Of a stretch of DNA of 64,000 bases, positions 34,322 to 43,215 are shown in pieces; position 1 is the first letter of the stretch; each line of letters begins with the position of its first letter. The translations under genes and the position numbers were made by a program. The stretch is from Paraburkholderia sp. BCC1885. Its GTDB lineage: Bacteria > Pseudomonadota > Gammaproteobacteria > Burkholderiales > Burkholderiaceae. Below the pieces are notes generated by a model. That model did not search any database, had not been told where the DNA came from, and saw only the letters and a list, made by a program, of their open reading frames with translations. Location of the stretch: positions 434,001-498,000 of the forward strand of contig NZ_CAAJGM010000208.1 of the NCBI RefSeq assembly GCF_900996235.1, given 5' to 3'.

Positions 34322-34552
34322 ATGCCCATCGTCACCATTCAGGTAACCCGCGAAGGCACCCGACCCGGCGCCGACTCGGTCACCGCGCAAGAGAAAGCGC
34401 AGCTCATCAAGGGCGTGAGTCATCTGCTGCTCGACGTGCTGAACAAGCCGCTGGAGGCGACATTCGTGATCATTCAGGAAGTGGAAACGGAAAACTGGGG
34501 CTGGGGTGGTCTGCCCACCGACGAGTATCGCAAGCAAAAAGGCTGGAAATAG
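34322..34552 (+). CDS. 4-oxalocrotonate tautomerase family protein
   Basis: This 76-residue protein, MPIVTIQVTREG, exposes the catalytic proline (P2) once Met is removed. The family isomerises enol and keto forms or dehalogenates small acids. NWGWGG near the C terminus marks the longer, NWGWGG-containing branch of this superfamily. AAGGAG lies six bases before the ATG. It is followed 61 bp later by the VOC gene, and the two may be co-transcribed. Confidence 0.88.
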   Translation: MPIVTIQVTREGTRPGADSVTAQEKAQLIKGVSHLLLDVLNKPLEATFVIIQEVETENWGWGGLPTDEYRKQKGWK

Positions 34553-34613
34553 GGGCGTTCGCGGACACAGGTTCTGCGGCGCCATGGTTGAGTGATAAAC
34601 GGAGAAAACCACA

Positions 34614-35027
34614 ATGGACGGCAAACCTCTTACGCGCGGTATCGACCATCTCGGTCTCGCGGTTCGCGACCTGAACGTCACACGGGACTTTTTTATCCAG
34701 TGCCTTGGCTGGAATCTGGTGGGCGAACGTCCCGCCTACCCTGCGGCTTTTGTGTCGGACGGCCATATCATGCTGACACTGTGGCAGGTGACGAATCAGG
34801 ATCGGCTCGTGGAATTCGACCGCAAGTCCAACGTCGGCCTGCATCATCTCGCGTTGCGTGTAGGCAGCGAAGCAGCGCTCAAGGAGATTTTTGCGCGCGT
34901 CACGGCATGGCCGGGCGTCACGGTCGACTTCGCGCCCGAGAACCTGGGCGAAGGACCGAAACAGCACGCGATGGTGTTCGAGCCCGGCGGCATCCGGCTC
35001 GAGTTCGATTTCGACCCGCGCATTTAA
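34614..35027 (+). CDS. VOC-family (glyoxalase/dioxygenase fold) protein
   Basis: This is a 137-residue single-domain protein with paired beta-alpha-beta-beta-beta units: GIDHLGLAVRDLNVTRDFF with metal-ligand-type H12, VGLHHLALRV with a second His, and the C-terminal GIRLEFDFDPR with a Glu. It is probably a metal-dependent lyase, isomerase or resistance protein; no substrate can be assigned. GGAGA precedes the ATG. It forms a likely pair with the tautomerase gene upstream. Confidence 0.86.
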   Translation: MDGKPLTRGIDHLGLAVRDLNVTRDFFIQCLGWNLVGERPAYPAAFVSDGHIMLTLWQVTNQDRLVEFDRKSNVGLHHLALRVGSEAALKEIFARVTAWPGVTVDFAPENLGEGPKQHAMVFEPGGIRLEFDFDPRI

Positions 35028-35142
35028 GCGTCAATCGTCACGAGCACCATCAGCACCAGCCGCATCATCAGCACCGCCCGCGATAAATCGTGCGCGCCAT
35101 GCCTGTCGTGGCGCGCGACCCCTGAGTTATCGCCTGCGGTGA

Positions 35143-35152
35143 TACCCCTATC
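35143..35152. promoter_or_regulatory. ATACCCCTAT motif upstream of a LysR gene
   Basis: ATACCCCTAT sits within the near-symmetric GTGATACCCCTATCGTCAC about 150 bp before the LysR gene at 35299. The same ten bases, inverted, occur at 40584-40593 in front of the MmgE/PrpD operon, and nine of them in the CatR site. It is a possible LysR-type half-site. Confidence 0.4.
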
Positions 35153-35298
35153 GTCACAAACCGTGCGTCTTTGCGCGCCAACGTTGCTAAAGTGACTGGC
35201 AACGCGGCGCGATTCTGACTGCGCGGTTTGGGTCAGCCCTATCCCCAATCAAGCGCCGAGAGTCTCCTACCCTGCACCCTGTTTTTCCAGCGAGATCG

Positions 35299-36264
35299 AT
35301 GATGGACCAGCTTTACATGTTGCGGGCCTTCGTTGCGGCAACCCAGCATAAGAGTTTCAGCAAGGCAGCCACGTCGCTTGGCGTGACGACGGGGTCCATC
35401 TCCAAGGCCATTGCCAAACTCGAAGCGGCGATCCAGACACGGGTACTGCATCGGACCACCCGCTCGGTCACGCTTACCGAAGAGGCGCAAGCCTACTATC
35501 TGAGCTGCTGCCGGCTGCTTGCAGAGCTTGACGAGGCCAACCGGCGCATTACCGAGGAACGCGAAGTCGATAGCGGCAGGCTGCGTCTGGTGGTTCATCC
35601 GATGCTGGTGAGCGATACGTTTTCGCAGTTGGTGTCGAGCTACAATGCGATTGCGCCGAATGTGAACCTGACGGTGTCGGTGCAGGAAAACGTGGTGAAT
35701 CTCTATGACGGCCACTATGACATTGCGATCGTGCCGCCGCATCTGGTCGAACAGTCGGCGGTGATTCGCCGGACCTTGTCGAAGTCGTCGAAAGTGCTGG
35801 CGGCTTCGCCCGCCTATCTCGCCCGATACGGTGTTCCCGTGCACGCAGCAGACCTGTCCGCACATTTTCTGCTGGTCGATCCACGCCTGCGTCAGCAGGA
35901 CAGCAATTTTATCGATCTGTTCGAGGATGGCCTGCCGGTGAGAGTCTTGCCGATGGCGTCGATGGATGGCAATGAGGCCCTGTTGCGCGCCGCCGCGCTG
36001 ACCGGCACCGGCATTGCGGCGCTGCCCGAGGCGATGATCCATCGGGACCTGGCAAACGGCCAACTGGTGCACGTCTTGCAGGGCTGTTCGACCTCGGAGA
36101 GCGATGTCGAAGTCTGTCTGTTTTATTCGCACCGCGAACTGTTGCCGGCGCGGTTTCGGACCTTCGTCGACTTTTGCACGACGTTTTTCCGCGGCGAACG
36201 TCTTGAGCGGCAAGCGGTTGCGAAACCGGCTGCCAATGCCGAACGGCTTGAGCGGCGCGCTTAA
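35299..36264 (+). CDS. LysR-type regulator
   Basis: This is a 321-residue LysR protein of the subgroup starting MMDQLYMLRAFVAATQHKSFSKAATSLGVTTGSISKAIAKLE (DhcR/AaeR-like). The effector domain covers about residues 92-295. The last 25 residues are an extension with the duplicated motif ERLERQA...ERLERRA, encoded by a roughly 20-bp repeat at the 3' end. Target genes are uncertain; the VOC/tautomerase pair upstream and the MFS-MmgE/PrpD operon share its possible operator motif. Its 3' end overlaps the next LysR gene by four bases. Confidence 0.88.
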   Translation: MMDQLYMLRAFVAATQHKSFSKAATSLGVTTGSISKAIAKLEAAIQTRVLHRTTRSVTLTEEAQAYYLSCCRLLAELDEANRRITEEREVDSGRLRLVVHPMLVSDTFSQLVSSYNAIAPNVNLTVSVQENVVNLYDGHYDIAIVPPHLVEQSAVIRRTLSKSSKVLAASPAYLARYGVPVHAADLSAHFLLVDPRLRQQDSNFIDLFEDGLPVRVLPMASMDGNEALLRAAALTGTGIAALPEAMIHRDLANGQLVHVLQGCSTSESDVEVCLFYSHRELLPARFRTFVDFCTTFFRGERLERQAVAKPAANAERLERRA

Positions 36265-37157
36265 GCCGCCACCATCAACGGGTCCTGCTCGGAACGCGCG
36301 ATTTCGATAAACGCCTGCATCGCACTCGATACATACGCATCGTGCCGACGCACAAACAGTGTTTCGACATGCGCCTTTTCCGGTGCAAGCGCGTGAATCG
36401 CCACGACGTCCTGCTGCGCCGCGTTCGCCACCACGCCACGCGGCAGCAGCGTCACACCAATGCCCGCCGCCACGCACGCGATAATTGCATCCAGCGACCC
36501 GAATTCCAGCGGCGTGGCCGTGACAATGCCCATTTCGGCAAGCAGGGTTTCGAGCCGCTGACGATACGAGCAGCCCAACCGGAACACGATGGTCTTGAGA
36601 TTAGGAATGGTGTTGAGGGCTTCGAGCGAGCGCATCGTGCGCGGCGTCACCAGCACCAGCTCTTCGCTAAAGATGGTCTCGGTGTGCAGGTCCGGATGAT
36701 CTACCGGGCCGGCCACGAACGCGCCGTCCAGACGGCACTCCGCCACGTCCGCGGTGAGACTGGCGCTGGTGCCCGTGGAGAGCGACAAACGCACCTGCGG
36801 ATAGGTCCGCGCGAAATGGCTCAGGATGGGCGACAGGCGCAGCGCCGCCGTGGTTTCGAGCGTGCCGAGTATCAATGCGCCGTTAGGCGGACCGTCGTCC
36901 TGCGCCGCGAGTTTGGCGTCGGACACCAGTTTTGCAATGCGCGCCGCGTAAGGCAGCATGCGCTGCCCGGCCGGCGTCAGGCTGACGCCGCGCACATGGC
37001 GGTGAAACAGCGCAACGCCAACCTCTCTTTCCAGCGCGCGAATCCGCGCCGTGACATTCGACTGCACCGTATGCAATTCGGCGGCCGCCTTGTTCATGCT
37101 GCCATGGCGGGCGACAGCTTCGAGTACCTTTAGATCGGCGACGTCCATGCTTTGCAC
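36261..37157 (-). CDS. LysR-type regulator
   Basis: This 298-residue LysR protein has the DNA-binding domain MQSMDVADLKVLEAVARHGSMNKAAAELHTVQSNVTARIRALE and an effector domain with GTLETTAALRLSPIL. The true start may be the Met at residue 4. It is convergent with the LysR gene at 35299. In sequence style it resembles the LysR at 33097 (SNVTTR/SNVTAR recognition helix), suggesting related regulators. No divergent target gene lies upstream; the OhrR-type gene is next, on the same strand. Confidence 0.87.
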   Translation of the reverse strand: MQSMDVADLKVLEAVARHGSMNKAAAELHTVQSNVTARIRALEREVGVALFHRHVRGVSLTPAGQRMLPYAARIAKLVSDAKLAAQDDGPPNGALILGTLETTAALRLSPILSHFARTYPQVRLSLSTGTSASLTADVAECRLDGAFVAGPVDHPDLHTETIFSEELVLVTPRTMRSLEALNTIPNLKTIVFRLGCSYRQRLETLLAEMGIVTATPLEFGSLDAIIACVAAGIGVTLLPRGVVANAAQQDVVAIHALAPEKAHVETLFVRRHDAYVSSAMQAFIEIARSEQDPLMVAA

Positions 37158-37206
37158 CTATCGAAATGATCCGCACTTTCACGACGGCCAGTCTACCGCG
37201 GCGTCG

Positions 37207-37668
37207 TTATTCCCGCTCTTGCACGGCCTTGATCAGGTTGTTGCGCAGCGTGGCGATCGACTTCTGCACCTTGCTGAACTCCTGGCGGGTCAGCCCGCAC
37301 GCATCCACGAGGTCCATATTGAGGCCCTTTTCGCGCAAACGGCGGCCGGCTTTGGTAAGGCTCACCAGCACCTGGCGTTCGTCCGAAGGATCGCGCTGCC
37401 GGTACAGATAGCCCATTGCCTCGAGTTTCTTGAGGATGGGCGTGAGCGTGTTCGACTCGAGAAACAGCTTTTCGCCGAGGCTGCCGACCGTCTGGTTGTC
37501 TTCCTCCCACAACGCAATGATCGTAATGTATTGCGTGTAAGTGAGCCCCAGTTCGTCGAGGATGGGCTTGTAGGCCTTGCCGAAGGCAAGATTCGCGGAA
37601 TAAACCGCGAAGCAGAGAAAGTCGGCCAGCTTCGGGGCGGCGGTGTCGGGCTTTTCGATCGTGCTCAT
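37207..37668 (-). CDS. OhrR-type MarR-family regulator
   Basis: This 153-residue winged-helix protein carries the conserved peroxide-sensing cysteine of OhrR as C19 in FLCFAVYSANLAF, with the nearby tyrosines of the family (LTYTQYITI). The recognition region is FLESNTLTPILKKLE and the wing DPSDERQVLVSL. OhrR represses ohr and is inactivated by organic hydroperoxides. No ohr gene lies in this window; the MFS gene ends 165 bp upstream on the same strand. The start after a weak ribosome-binding site is at 37668. Confidence 0.85.
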   Translation of the reverse strand: MSTIEKPDTAAPKLADFLCFAVYSANLAFGKAYKPILDELGLTYTQYITIIALWEEDNQTVGSLGEKLFLESNTLTPILKKLEAMGYLYRQRDPSDERQVLVSLTKAGRRLREKGLNMDLVDACGLTRQEFSKVQKSIATLRNNLIKAVQERE

Positions 37669-37832
37669 CTGCGTCCTTTTCTTCAGCCAGGCTGCTGCGT
37701 CATGGAGCCACGATTATATATCGGATGCGATTAACTCGCAAAAGCTGTATTTTTCGCAAAGCCCGGCTAATGGAGCATGGTTGCGTCGGCTGCGGAATCT
37801 GGGGCATGTAAGCTCAGGCAAAGGGACGCATC

Positions 37833-39092
37833 TCAACGCCCGGCGTCCCTCACCCAGCGGTCGTATGCAGCGCAGGCCAGCAACAACGCGCCGGTGACGA
37901 AAAACACGTAACGCATGCCGAAATGCACGCCGATCGCGCCACCGATAAGCGGCCCCGTTACCTGTCCCGCGTATTGAGCGGACTGCAGATAGCCCAGCAT
38001 CTTGCCGGACTCGTGCTCACGCACCGCCTGGCGCACGAGTTTGGCAATCGCCGGCAGCAGGCCGGCGAGAGTCATGCCCATCAGTCCGCGTAGCGCGGCC
38101 AGTTGCCACCACTCGGTCACGAAGGCCTGTGGGATCATGACAATGCCAGTCGCCACCAGGCAACCGATGATAACGTTCCAGCCGCCGATGCGATCCGCCA
38201 ACGCCCCGAGCCGGGCCGCCATTACCATGCTGCCGAACGCGGAACATGCCATCACGATGCCGGCCACGGTGGCGAGGCGGTTGTGCGCCACGCCCAACTG
38301 GCCGATATACACCGTGATGATCGGCTCGATCGACATGTTGGACAGCAGCACCATCATGGCGGTAACCAGCAACGCGCCGAGGACCGCGTAATTGCGCTTG
38401 CCATGCTGCACGCCGGCGCCAGGCTGCTTCGATTTATTCTGCGGTCGATATGTAAAGTCTTCGCGTACCAACGTAACGGTCAACAACGCCGCCACAGCGA
38501 TCATCCCGCCTGCGGCAAAAAATGCGCCACGAATGCCGATCAGATTCGGCAGCAAGCCACCAATCAGCGGGCCGATCAGATTACCGGCGAGCACACCCGT
38601 CGACAGCACGCCCAAGGCCCAGCCGGCACGTTCAGGCGGCGCCTGGGTCCCGATCATCACAATCGATGCGGACGCGTAGCCGCCAATCAGGCCGGCGGCG
38701 AAACGCAACGCCACCAGCTCGTAGACGTTGTGTGCCAGACCGATGGTGGACATCACCACCGCCATGCCGACCGCGGCACGAATCAGCATGGGCTTGCGTC
38801 CATAGCGATCGGCGAGCTGTCCCCAGATGGGCGCCGTGACGGCCGTGCCCAGAAACGTCACGCCGAACGCGACGCCCGACCACTGCACGATGGCCGAGGT
38901 CGAACTCACGCCAAGCTGCTGCACGTAGAGCGGAAGAAACGGCAACAGCATGCTCAAACTCACCAGCGTGGTGAACGAGCCGAACACGCAGATAATCAGG
39001 TTCCTGCGCCAATACGGTTCGTTGCGGGCCGAGTAGGTAATTTTCTCCGCGCCAGGCGCCGGTTGCGCGAGTCCGTCAGTAGTGTTTGTCAT
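37833..39092 (-). CDS. MFS transporter, multidrug-efflux type
   Basis: This 419-residue protein has twelve membrane helices with the MFS motif A between helices 2 and 3 (GQLADRYGRKPML) and a motif-C-like stretch in helix 5 (GVLAGNLIGPLIGG), marking it as a DHA1-type drug:proton antiporter similar to MdtG/TetA. Its ATG overlaps the MmgE/PrpD stop as ATGA, so expression is coupled to that gene. A longer in-frame start at 39281 lies inside the upstream gene and is rejected. Substrate unknown; the pairing suggests export or uptake of an organic acid. Confidence 0.88.
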   Translation of the reverse strand: MTNTTDGLAQPAPGAEKITYSARNEPYWRRNLIICVFGSFTTLVSLSMLLPFLPLYVQQLGVSSTSAIVQWSGVAFGVTFLGTAVTAPIWGQLADRYGRKPMLIRAAVGMAVVMSTIGLAHNVYELVALRFAAGLIGGYASASIVMIGTQAPPERAGWALGVLSTGVLAGNLIGPLIGGLLPNLIGIRGAFFAAGGMIAVAALLTVTLVREDFTYRPQNKSKQPGAGVQHGKRNYAVLGALLVTAMMVLLSNMSIEPIITVYIGQLGVAHNRLATVAGIVMACSAFGSMVMAARLGALADRIGGWNVIIGCLVATGIVMIPQAFVTEWWQLAALRGLMGMTLAGLLPAIAKLVRQAVREHESGKMLGYLQSAQYAGQVTGPLIGGAIGVHFGMRYVFFVTGALLLACAAYDRWVRDAGR

Positions 39093-40507
39093 TGCAGTGA
39101 CTGAATCCCAGGATGGTTGGCCGGATAGCGTGCTTGCGGACTCACCCTCGCCAGCAATTGCATTAACTCCGCAATCGGATGTTGCTCCAGGGTCGACACG
39201 AGTTCGATGATCTCGCCGCGCAGCGCCTCGTCTGCATAGGGCTCGCTTAGCCAGTGGAATTTCTCGACCGTGCGCTCCCACGTGAACGGGTTATCGAGGC
39301 CGCCTTCGAAGCCGACGTGCTCTTTCGAAACACTCCGGCCGTTCTTGCAGCGGATCGTCACGCGAGTGTTCAGGGCCTGCGGATACTGCGCGCTGAATAC
39401 CGGGTCCGGCCGCACAGTGACGCGCTTGAGAAGCGCCTGCGTGTCGGCCGCCTGGACGCGCGCCGCTTCTAGCTGAGCCGGCCCTACCATGTCGTCGAGC
39501 AACGCCGCTGCAATCAGATACTTCAGGTTGTAGTCGGCCTGTTCCTTGGTTTGTGGATCGTCTTTCGCACCGAAAGCGCCGCCGCCCGCGATGTCGTAGC
39601 CCGTCTGGAAGATATCGCACACGACCTCTTCGACATCTCCGGCCTGGATGCCGTTGCGGCGCTTCAGATCGAGCGTAGCCTCAAGCACCGGCTGGCCGTG
39701 AATCAACGCGCAGTGCTTCTTCATGACCGTCTCATGGATCACTTCCAGCCGGTGATCGTCCCAATCTACTTCGAGCGGCTGATCGAACATGCGTACCAAC
39801 CCGTTAGGCCCTTCGAACAGACGCAGTGGTCCCGTGAAACCGCGTTTTGCCAGCGACGCCGCATAGACCGCCCGCATGCCGGTGATGCCCGGCGAAAAGC
39901 CTTTCCATTGCGATACCGGCTCCGAGTGGACACAGGTCAACGAAATGTTGTCGGCCGCTGCAATTGCCAGCGCATGAGCAATCTGTTCGGAATCCAAATC
40001 AAATAATTTACCGGACGCCGCTGCCGATGAAATCGCCAGTTGAATGGCGTGATTAAAGCCCTTCGCCATCACCGGAACGATTGCGGTGATGCGGCAGCCG
40101 ATCTCATACGCCACCGCAAGCGCAAGCATGAAGGCTTCGCCGCTTGCCGCCGCGTGCTCGGCGGCGGCGAGGACGGTGCCGAAGTTGTCGCTGGGATGAC
40201 ACAGGCCGCCTGGCGACATATAGCTGTCGAGCAGATCGACATAACGAACAAGGCTGGTGTTGTACAGCGCGGCCTGATCCGGCGACGAGGTGCCGCCGCC
40301 AATCAGCGTGCATGAACCTGACCGGCCGTATTCGTCGAACTGCTCGCGCAGCAGTTCGAACGGCTTGCCCGGCAACGCGCCGATTGCGCAGCCGAGGCTA
40401 TCGAGAATGTTGCGTTTGAACACCCTCCGCGACTGCGGCGTGAGATGACTGGCATGCGCATCAAAGGCAAACTGGCCGATGCGTTGTGCAGTGGTGGGCG
40501 AGTTCAT
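39089..40507 (-). CDS. MmgE/PrpD family protein
   Basis: This is a 472-residue protein of the 2-methylcitrate dehydratase / cis-aconitate decarboxylase / iminodisuccinate epimerase fold, with an all-helical N-terminal domain (DSLGCAIGALPGKP, DSYMSPGGLCHPSDN) and a C-terminal alpha/beta domain. No prpB or prpC is nearby, so a role in propionate degradation is not supported; other members decarboxylate or epimerise tricarboxylates. It heads an operon with the MFS gene. The start at 40507 gives the usual family N terminus. Confidence 0.88.
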   Translation of the reverse strand: MNSPTTAQRIGQFAFDAHASHLTPQSRRVFKRNILDSLGCAIGALPGKPFELLREQFDEYGRSGSCTLIGGGTSSPDQAALYNTSLVRYVDLLDSYMSPGGLCHPSDNFGTVLAAAEHAAASGEAFMLALAVAYEIGCRITAIVPVMAKGFNHAIQLAISSAAASGKLFDLDSEQIAHALAIAAADNISLTCVHSEPVSQWKGFSPGITGMRAVYAASLAKRGFTGPLRLFEGPNGLVRMFDQPLEVDWDDHRLEVIHETVMKKHCALIHGQPVLEATLDLKRRNGIQAGDVEEVVCDIFQTGYDIAGGGAFGAKDDPQTKEQADYNLKYLIAAALLDDMVGPAQLEAARVQAADTQALLKRVTVRPDPVFSAQYPQALNTRVTIRCKNGRSVSKEHVGFEGGLDNPFTWERTVEKFHWLSEPYADEALRGEIIELVSTLEQHPIAELMQLLARVSPQARYPANHPGIQSLQ

Positions 40508-40583
40508 GGGCGAGAGTCTCTCGGTAAGAAGACAATGATGCAAACTCGCATCCTTCCGCCGTGTTATCAAGCGACGCAAAAGC

Positions 40584-40611
40584 ATAGGGGTATCTGGCTT
40601 AAAGATACCCC
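40584..40611. promoter_or_regulatory. Inverted repeat and LysR-like motif before MmgE/PrpD
   Basis: GGGGTATC at 40587-40594 pairs with GATACCCC over a nine-base loop, and ATAGGGGTAT at 40584-40593 is the inverse of the motif at 35143. The element lies about 80-100 bp upstream of the MmgE/PrpD start, a normal place for a LysR activation site. Confidence 0.5.
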
Positions 40612-40918
40612 GCGTCCCGCCTCGTTGAGCGCGCGTCGCCCTCCTCGCCCGTCAACACACTTTTTACCCGCAGACAACAATGAATGTGTCCGCCATTCGC
40701 GATTCCAGCTCGCAGATGGGGCCGCCGGCAAGCGTCAGCCGTTCGGCTTAGCCTCGATGGCGAGATCATCCGCGCTGGGCGCGCCATCGGCCCGATGATT
40801 GGCCGCTGCCGTAAAGCATTGTTTCCTCGCCGGAAAAAATTATGCGAAAAAGCAGTTAGCGGTAAAAGATCGCGACCGCTCGGGGCGCGGAAAACGTTTG
40901 CTTCGTCGCACGTGACGT

Positions 40919-40946
40919 AAAAAAAAGCGCGGCCCGCAGGCCGCGC
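40919..40946 (-). terminator. Orphan rho-independent terminator on the minus strand
   Basis: On the minus strand GCGCGGCC-TGCG-GGCCGCGC forms an eight-base GC stem with a four-base loop followed by eight T residues. No annotated minus-strand gene ends here, so it may close a small RNA. Confidence 0.75.
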
Positions 40947-41286
40947 AATAACAAAGATGAAAAGCCGCCAAGCAAAGCGGCGATAAGCAGTCTAAGGCCA
41001 AATATCGCGCTCGTTTCAGTGCGGATTGACAATTGAGTCTTGCCCGATTCAAAGAGAATCTTGTTCTCGCCGGCTCAACGCAGTTCGCCTGCCCATCAAG
41101 CCGCCGCGACTTCGCCTGGCCTCATCCTCAATCCGCCGATTCCGTTGACTTGTTCCCGGTACGCAAGACTGTTTGTCCTTCGCGGGTATTCGTACTCTGC
41201 GGCAAAGCGCCTAGATTGATCACCTGTCGGAATCAAGATCCGATCAGCAACACAACTCATTCAATGGAATTGTTTAGGAGGTTTAA

Positions 41287-41997
41287 GTGAACACATCGCA
41301 GAAGGTTGTCGTTGTAACCGGCGCATCGCAAGGCATTGGCGCAGAAGTCGCAAAAGCGTTCCGCAAGCTGGACTATCGCGTGGTTGCCACTGCGCGCAGC
41401 ATCAAGCCGTCGGAGGATCCCAACTTCGTGACCGTGGCTGGTGACATTGCCGACCCGGAAACCGCCCGGCGGGTAATCAAGGAAGCCGTGACGCGCTTTG
41501 GCCGCGTCGATACGCTCGTCAACAACGCCGGCGTGTTCGTCGCCAAGCCCTTTACCGCCTATACCGCGGAAGACTATGCCTCGGTCATGGGCGTCAACGT
41601 CCATGGTTTCTTCTACATTACGCAGCTCGCCGTTGCGGAAATGGAAAAGCAGTCTGGCGGCCACATCGTCAGTGTGAGTACCACGCTGACCGACCATGCC
41701 ATCGATGGCGTGCCGTCAGTGCTCGCTTCGCTCACGAAGGGCGGTCTGAACTCGGCGACGAAATCACTCGCAATCGAATACGCAAAACGCGGCATTCGCG
41801 CCAATGCGGTGTCACCTGGCATCATCAAGTCGCCGATGCATGCTGTGGAAACTCATGCCGCGCTTGGCGGGCTTCATCCGATGGGCCACATGGGCGAGAT
41901 GGCCGATATCGTCAATGCAATTCTGTATCTGGATTCCGCGCCGTTCGTGACCGGCGAGATTCTGCATGTCGATGGTGGTCAGAGCGCAGGACACTAA
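41287..41997 (+). CDS. Short-chain dehydrogenase lacking the catalytic tyrosine
   Basis: This is a 236-residue Rossmann protein starting with GTG after a perfect AGGAGG. The cofactor motif TGASQGIG (residues 11-18) and NNAG (79-82) are normal. At the YxxxK site, however, the sequence is VLASLTKGG: K151 is present but the position four residues earlier is A147, not tyrosine. The Ser of the triad may be S129 or S131. Either another residue replaces Tyr or the protein is not a classical oxidoreductase. It is a single gene followed by a clear terminator. Confidence 0.88.
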   Translation: MNTSQKVVVVTGASQGIGAEVAKAFRKLDYRVVATARSIKPSEDPNFVTVAGDIADPETARRVIKEAVTRFGRVDTLVNNAGVFVAKPFTAYTAEDYASVMGVNVHGFFYITQLAVAEMEKQSGGHIVSVSTTLTDHAIDGVPSVLASLTKGGLNSATKSLAIEYAKRGIRANAVSPGIIKSPMHAVETHAALGGLHPMGHMGEMADIVNAILYLDSAPFVTGEILHVDGGQSAGH

Positions 41998-42024
41998 GCA
42001 TTCCCAGGTAATTTTCTGGAACGA

Positions 42025-42050
42025 GGGACGCCGCGCGGCGGCGTCCCTTT
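42025..42050 (+). terminator. Terminator of the SDR gene
   Basis: GGGACGCCG and CGGCGTCCC form a nine-base stem with a five-base loop, followed by TTT, 28 bases after the SDR stop codon. It also faces the convergent DUF1330 gene and may serve both. Confidence 0.75.
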
Positions 42051-42095
42051 CGTGCTTGCTACACACGACAATCACGATGACAGGTGTCGAGAAAC

Positions 42096-42389
42096 TTACT
42101 CCACGCCCTCGACGATACGGAAGTCCCGCTCCACTGCGTCGCCCAACACGTCGAGCGCCGCCTTATATGCCGCGCTGTCGAATGCGGCAACGGCTTGCGC
42201 GAGACTGTCGAATTCGACGAGAACCGTCCGTTCCGCGACACCGCCGCCGTGCGTGGTCGTAGCGATCCCGCGAACCAGCACGCGGCCGCCGCCCTCACGT
42301 ATCGCCACTGTGGCGAGCTTCGAATATTCGGCGACCTGCTCCGGTTTAAATATCTTGCGATACGCTGAGACCCAATAGCCTTTTGCCAT
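42096..42389 (-). CDS. DUF1330 family protein
   Basis: This is a 97-residue ferredoxin-like-fold protein of the DUF1330 family, with MAKGYWVSAYRKI, REGGGRVLVRG and TVLVEFDSLAQAVAAFDS as family landmarks. The second of two adjacent ATGs (42389) is chosen because it leaves six bases after GGAG. The function is unknown; relatives resemble small dimeric alpha/beta-barrel monooxygenases or isomerases. Single gene. Confidence 0.87.
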   Translation of the reverse strand: MAKGYWVSAYRKIFKPEQVAEYSKLATVAIREGGGRVLVRGIATTTHGGGVAERTVLVEFDSLAQAVAAFDSAAYKAALDVLGDAVERDFRIVEGVE

Positions 42390-42982
42390 CATCCTCTCCT
42401 TTTACGTTGGCATGACATGCCCCCTAAACCTCCTAACCACACGGAGCCGTCAAACTGACCGGCTAACCGTGTCGCTTAAGGCGGGGCATGACAGGAATCA
42501 TACGGCATGAGGCGCCGTGCCTCTCGTCACCTGAATGACTTGCCGAAGATTCAACGGCGACGCGATCCGTCCATGAGGACGGTCCGCCCGCGGTTTGACC
42601 ACTGCCAAGACAACGATATCGTGGCATGTCAATGCCCGCGTGGTACGAACCACGTCATCGCGCGCTCGGAGTTCTACGACGAATGATCCGTTTTCATAGG
42701 GCCAACGGCAGCGTGCATGCGGGCGGCCTCCAGCACTGTCACTCACCCTGCAGTTCGGCTATCCTGCGCGCGAGCGCCGGTTTTTTCCGCATCCTCGCGG
42801 CTCTAACGGGTGCGGCAGAGCAGGCCTATGCTTCGCATTCCGAATGAATGAGAATGTGGATTCATGACGCTGGAACAAGCTTGAACGACCCGCAACAAAT
42901 CGAAGCACGCGCGGGGAATCCGCGCTGTGGCGCATCTGCGTCGCGGACGAAGAAAACAGCGCCTGCGTTGTATTGCAGGCAT
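42390..42982. other. Intergenic region between DUF1330 and tRNA-Pro
   Basis: About 590 bases without a supported gene; open frames here are short, Arg-rich and lack ribosome-binding sites. A GCCTGC-N8-GCAGGC hairpin at 42961-42980 lies just beyond the tRNA-Pro terminator. Confidence 0.5.
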
Positions 42983-43017
42983 AAAAAAACCCGCACAGCC
43001 TAGCGACTGTGCGGGTT
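42983..43017 (-). terminator. Terminator of tRNA-Pro
   Basis: On the minus strand an 11-base stem (AACCCGCACAG with its complement) and eight-base loop are followed by seven T residues, starting eight bases after the tRNA 3' end. Confidence 0.88.
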
Positions 43018-43019
43018 GT

Positions 43020-43101
<82 letters not shown>

Positions 43102-43215
43102 AACAGCTAAAAATTATAACAGACACTTCAATCGATTAGAACCGCCCGTTACCAACAAAACCTGAAAAGACCGCTTACGCCCGCACTGGTCGATCACGTC
43201 AGCAGTGCCGGAACG

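Larger units (their letters stand above)
40508..41286. other. 779-bp intergenic region between MmgE/PrpD and the SDR gene
   Basis: No protein gene is supported here. It holds the ATAGGGGTAT motif and an adjoining hairpin (40584-40611) near the MmgE/PrpD gene, a strong minus-strand terminator at 40919-40946, a second small hairpin near 40966-40983 (GCCGC-N8-GCGGC), and the AGGAGG site of the SDR gene at 41276. The orphan terminator suggests a short minus-strand transcript. Confidence 0.6.

Noticed and set aside
42498..42746. 82-codon minus-strand frame in the gap before tRNA-Pro
   Set aside because: Start lacks a ribosome-binding site, composition is Arg/Val-rich shadow-like, and no family is recognisable.
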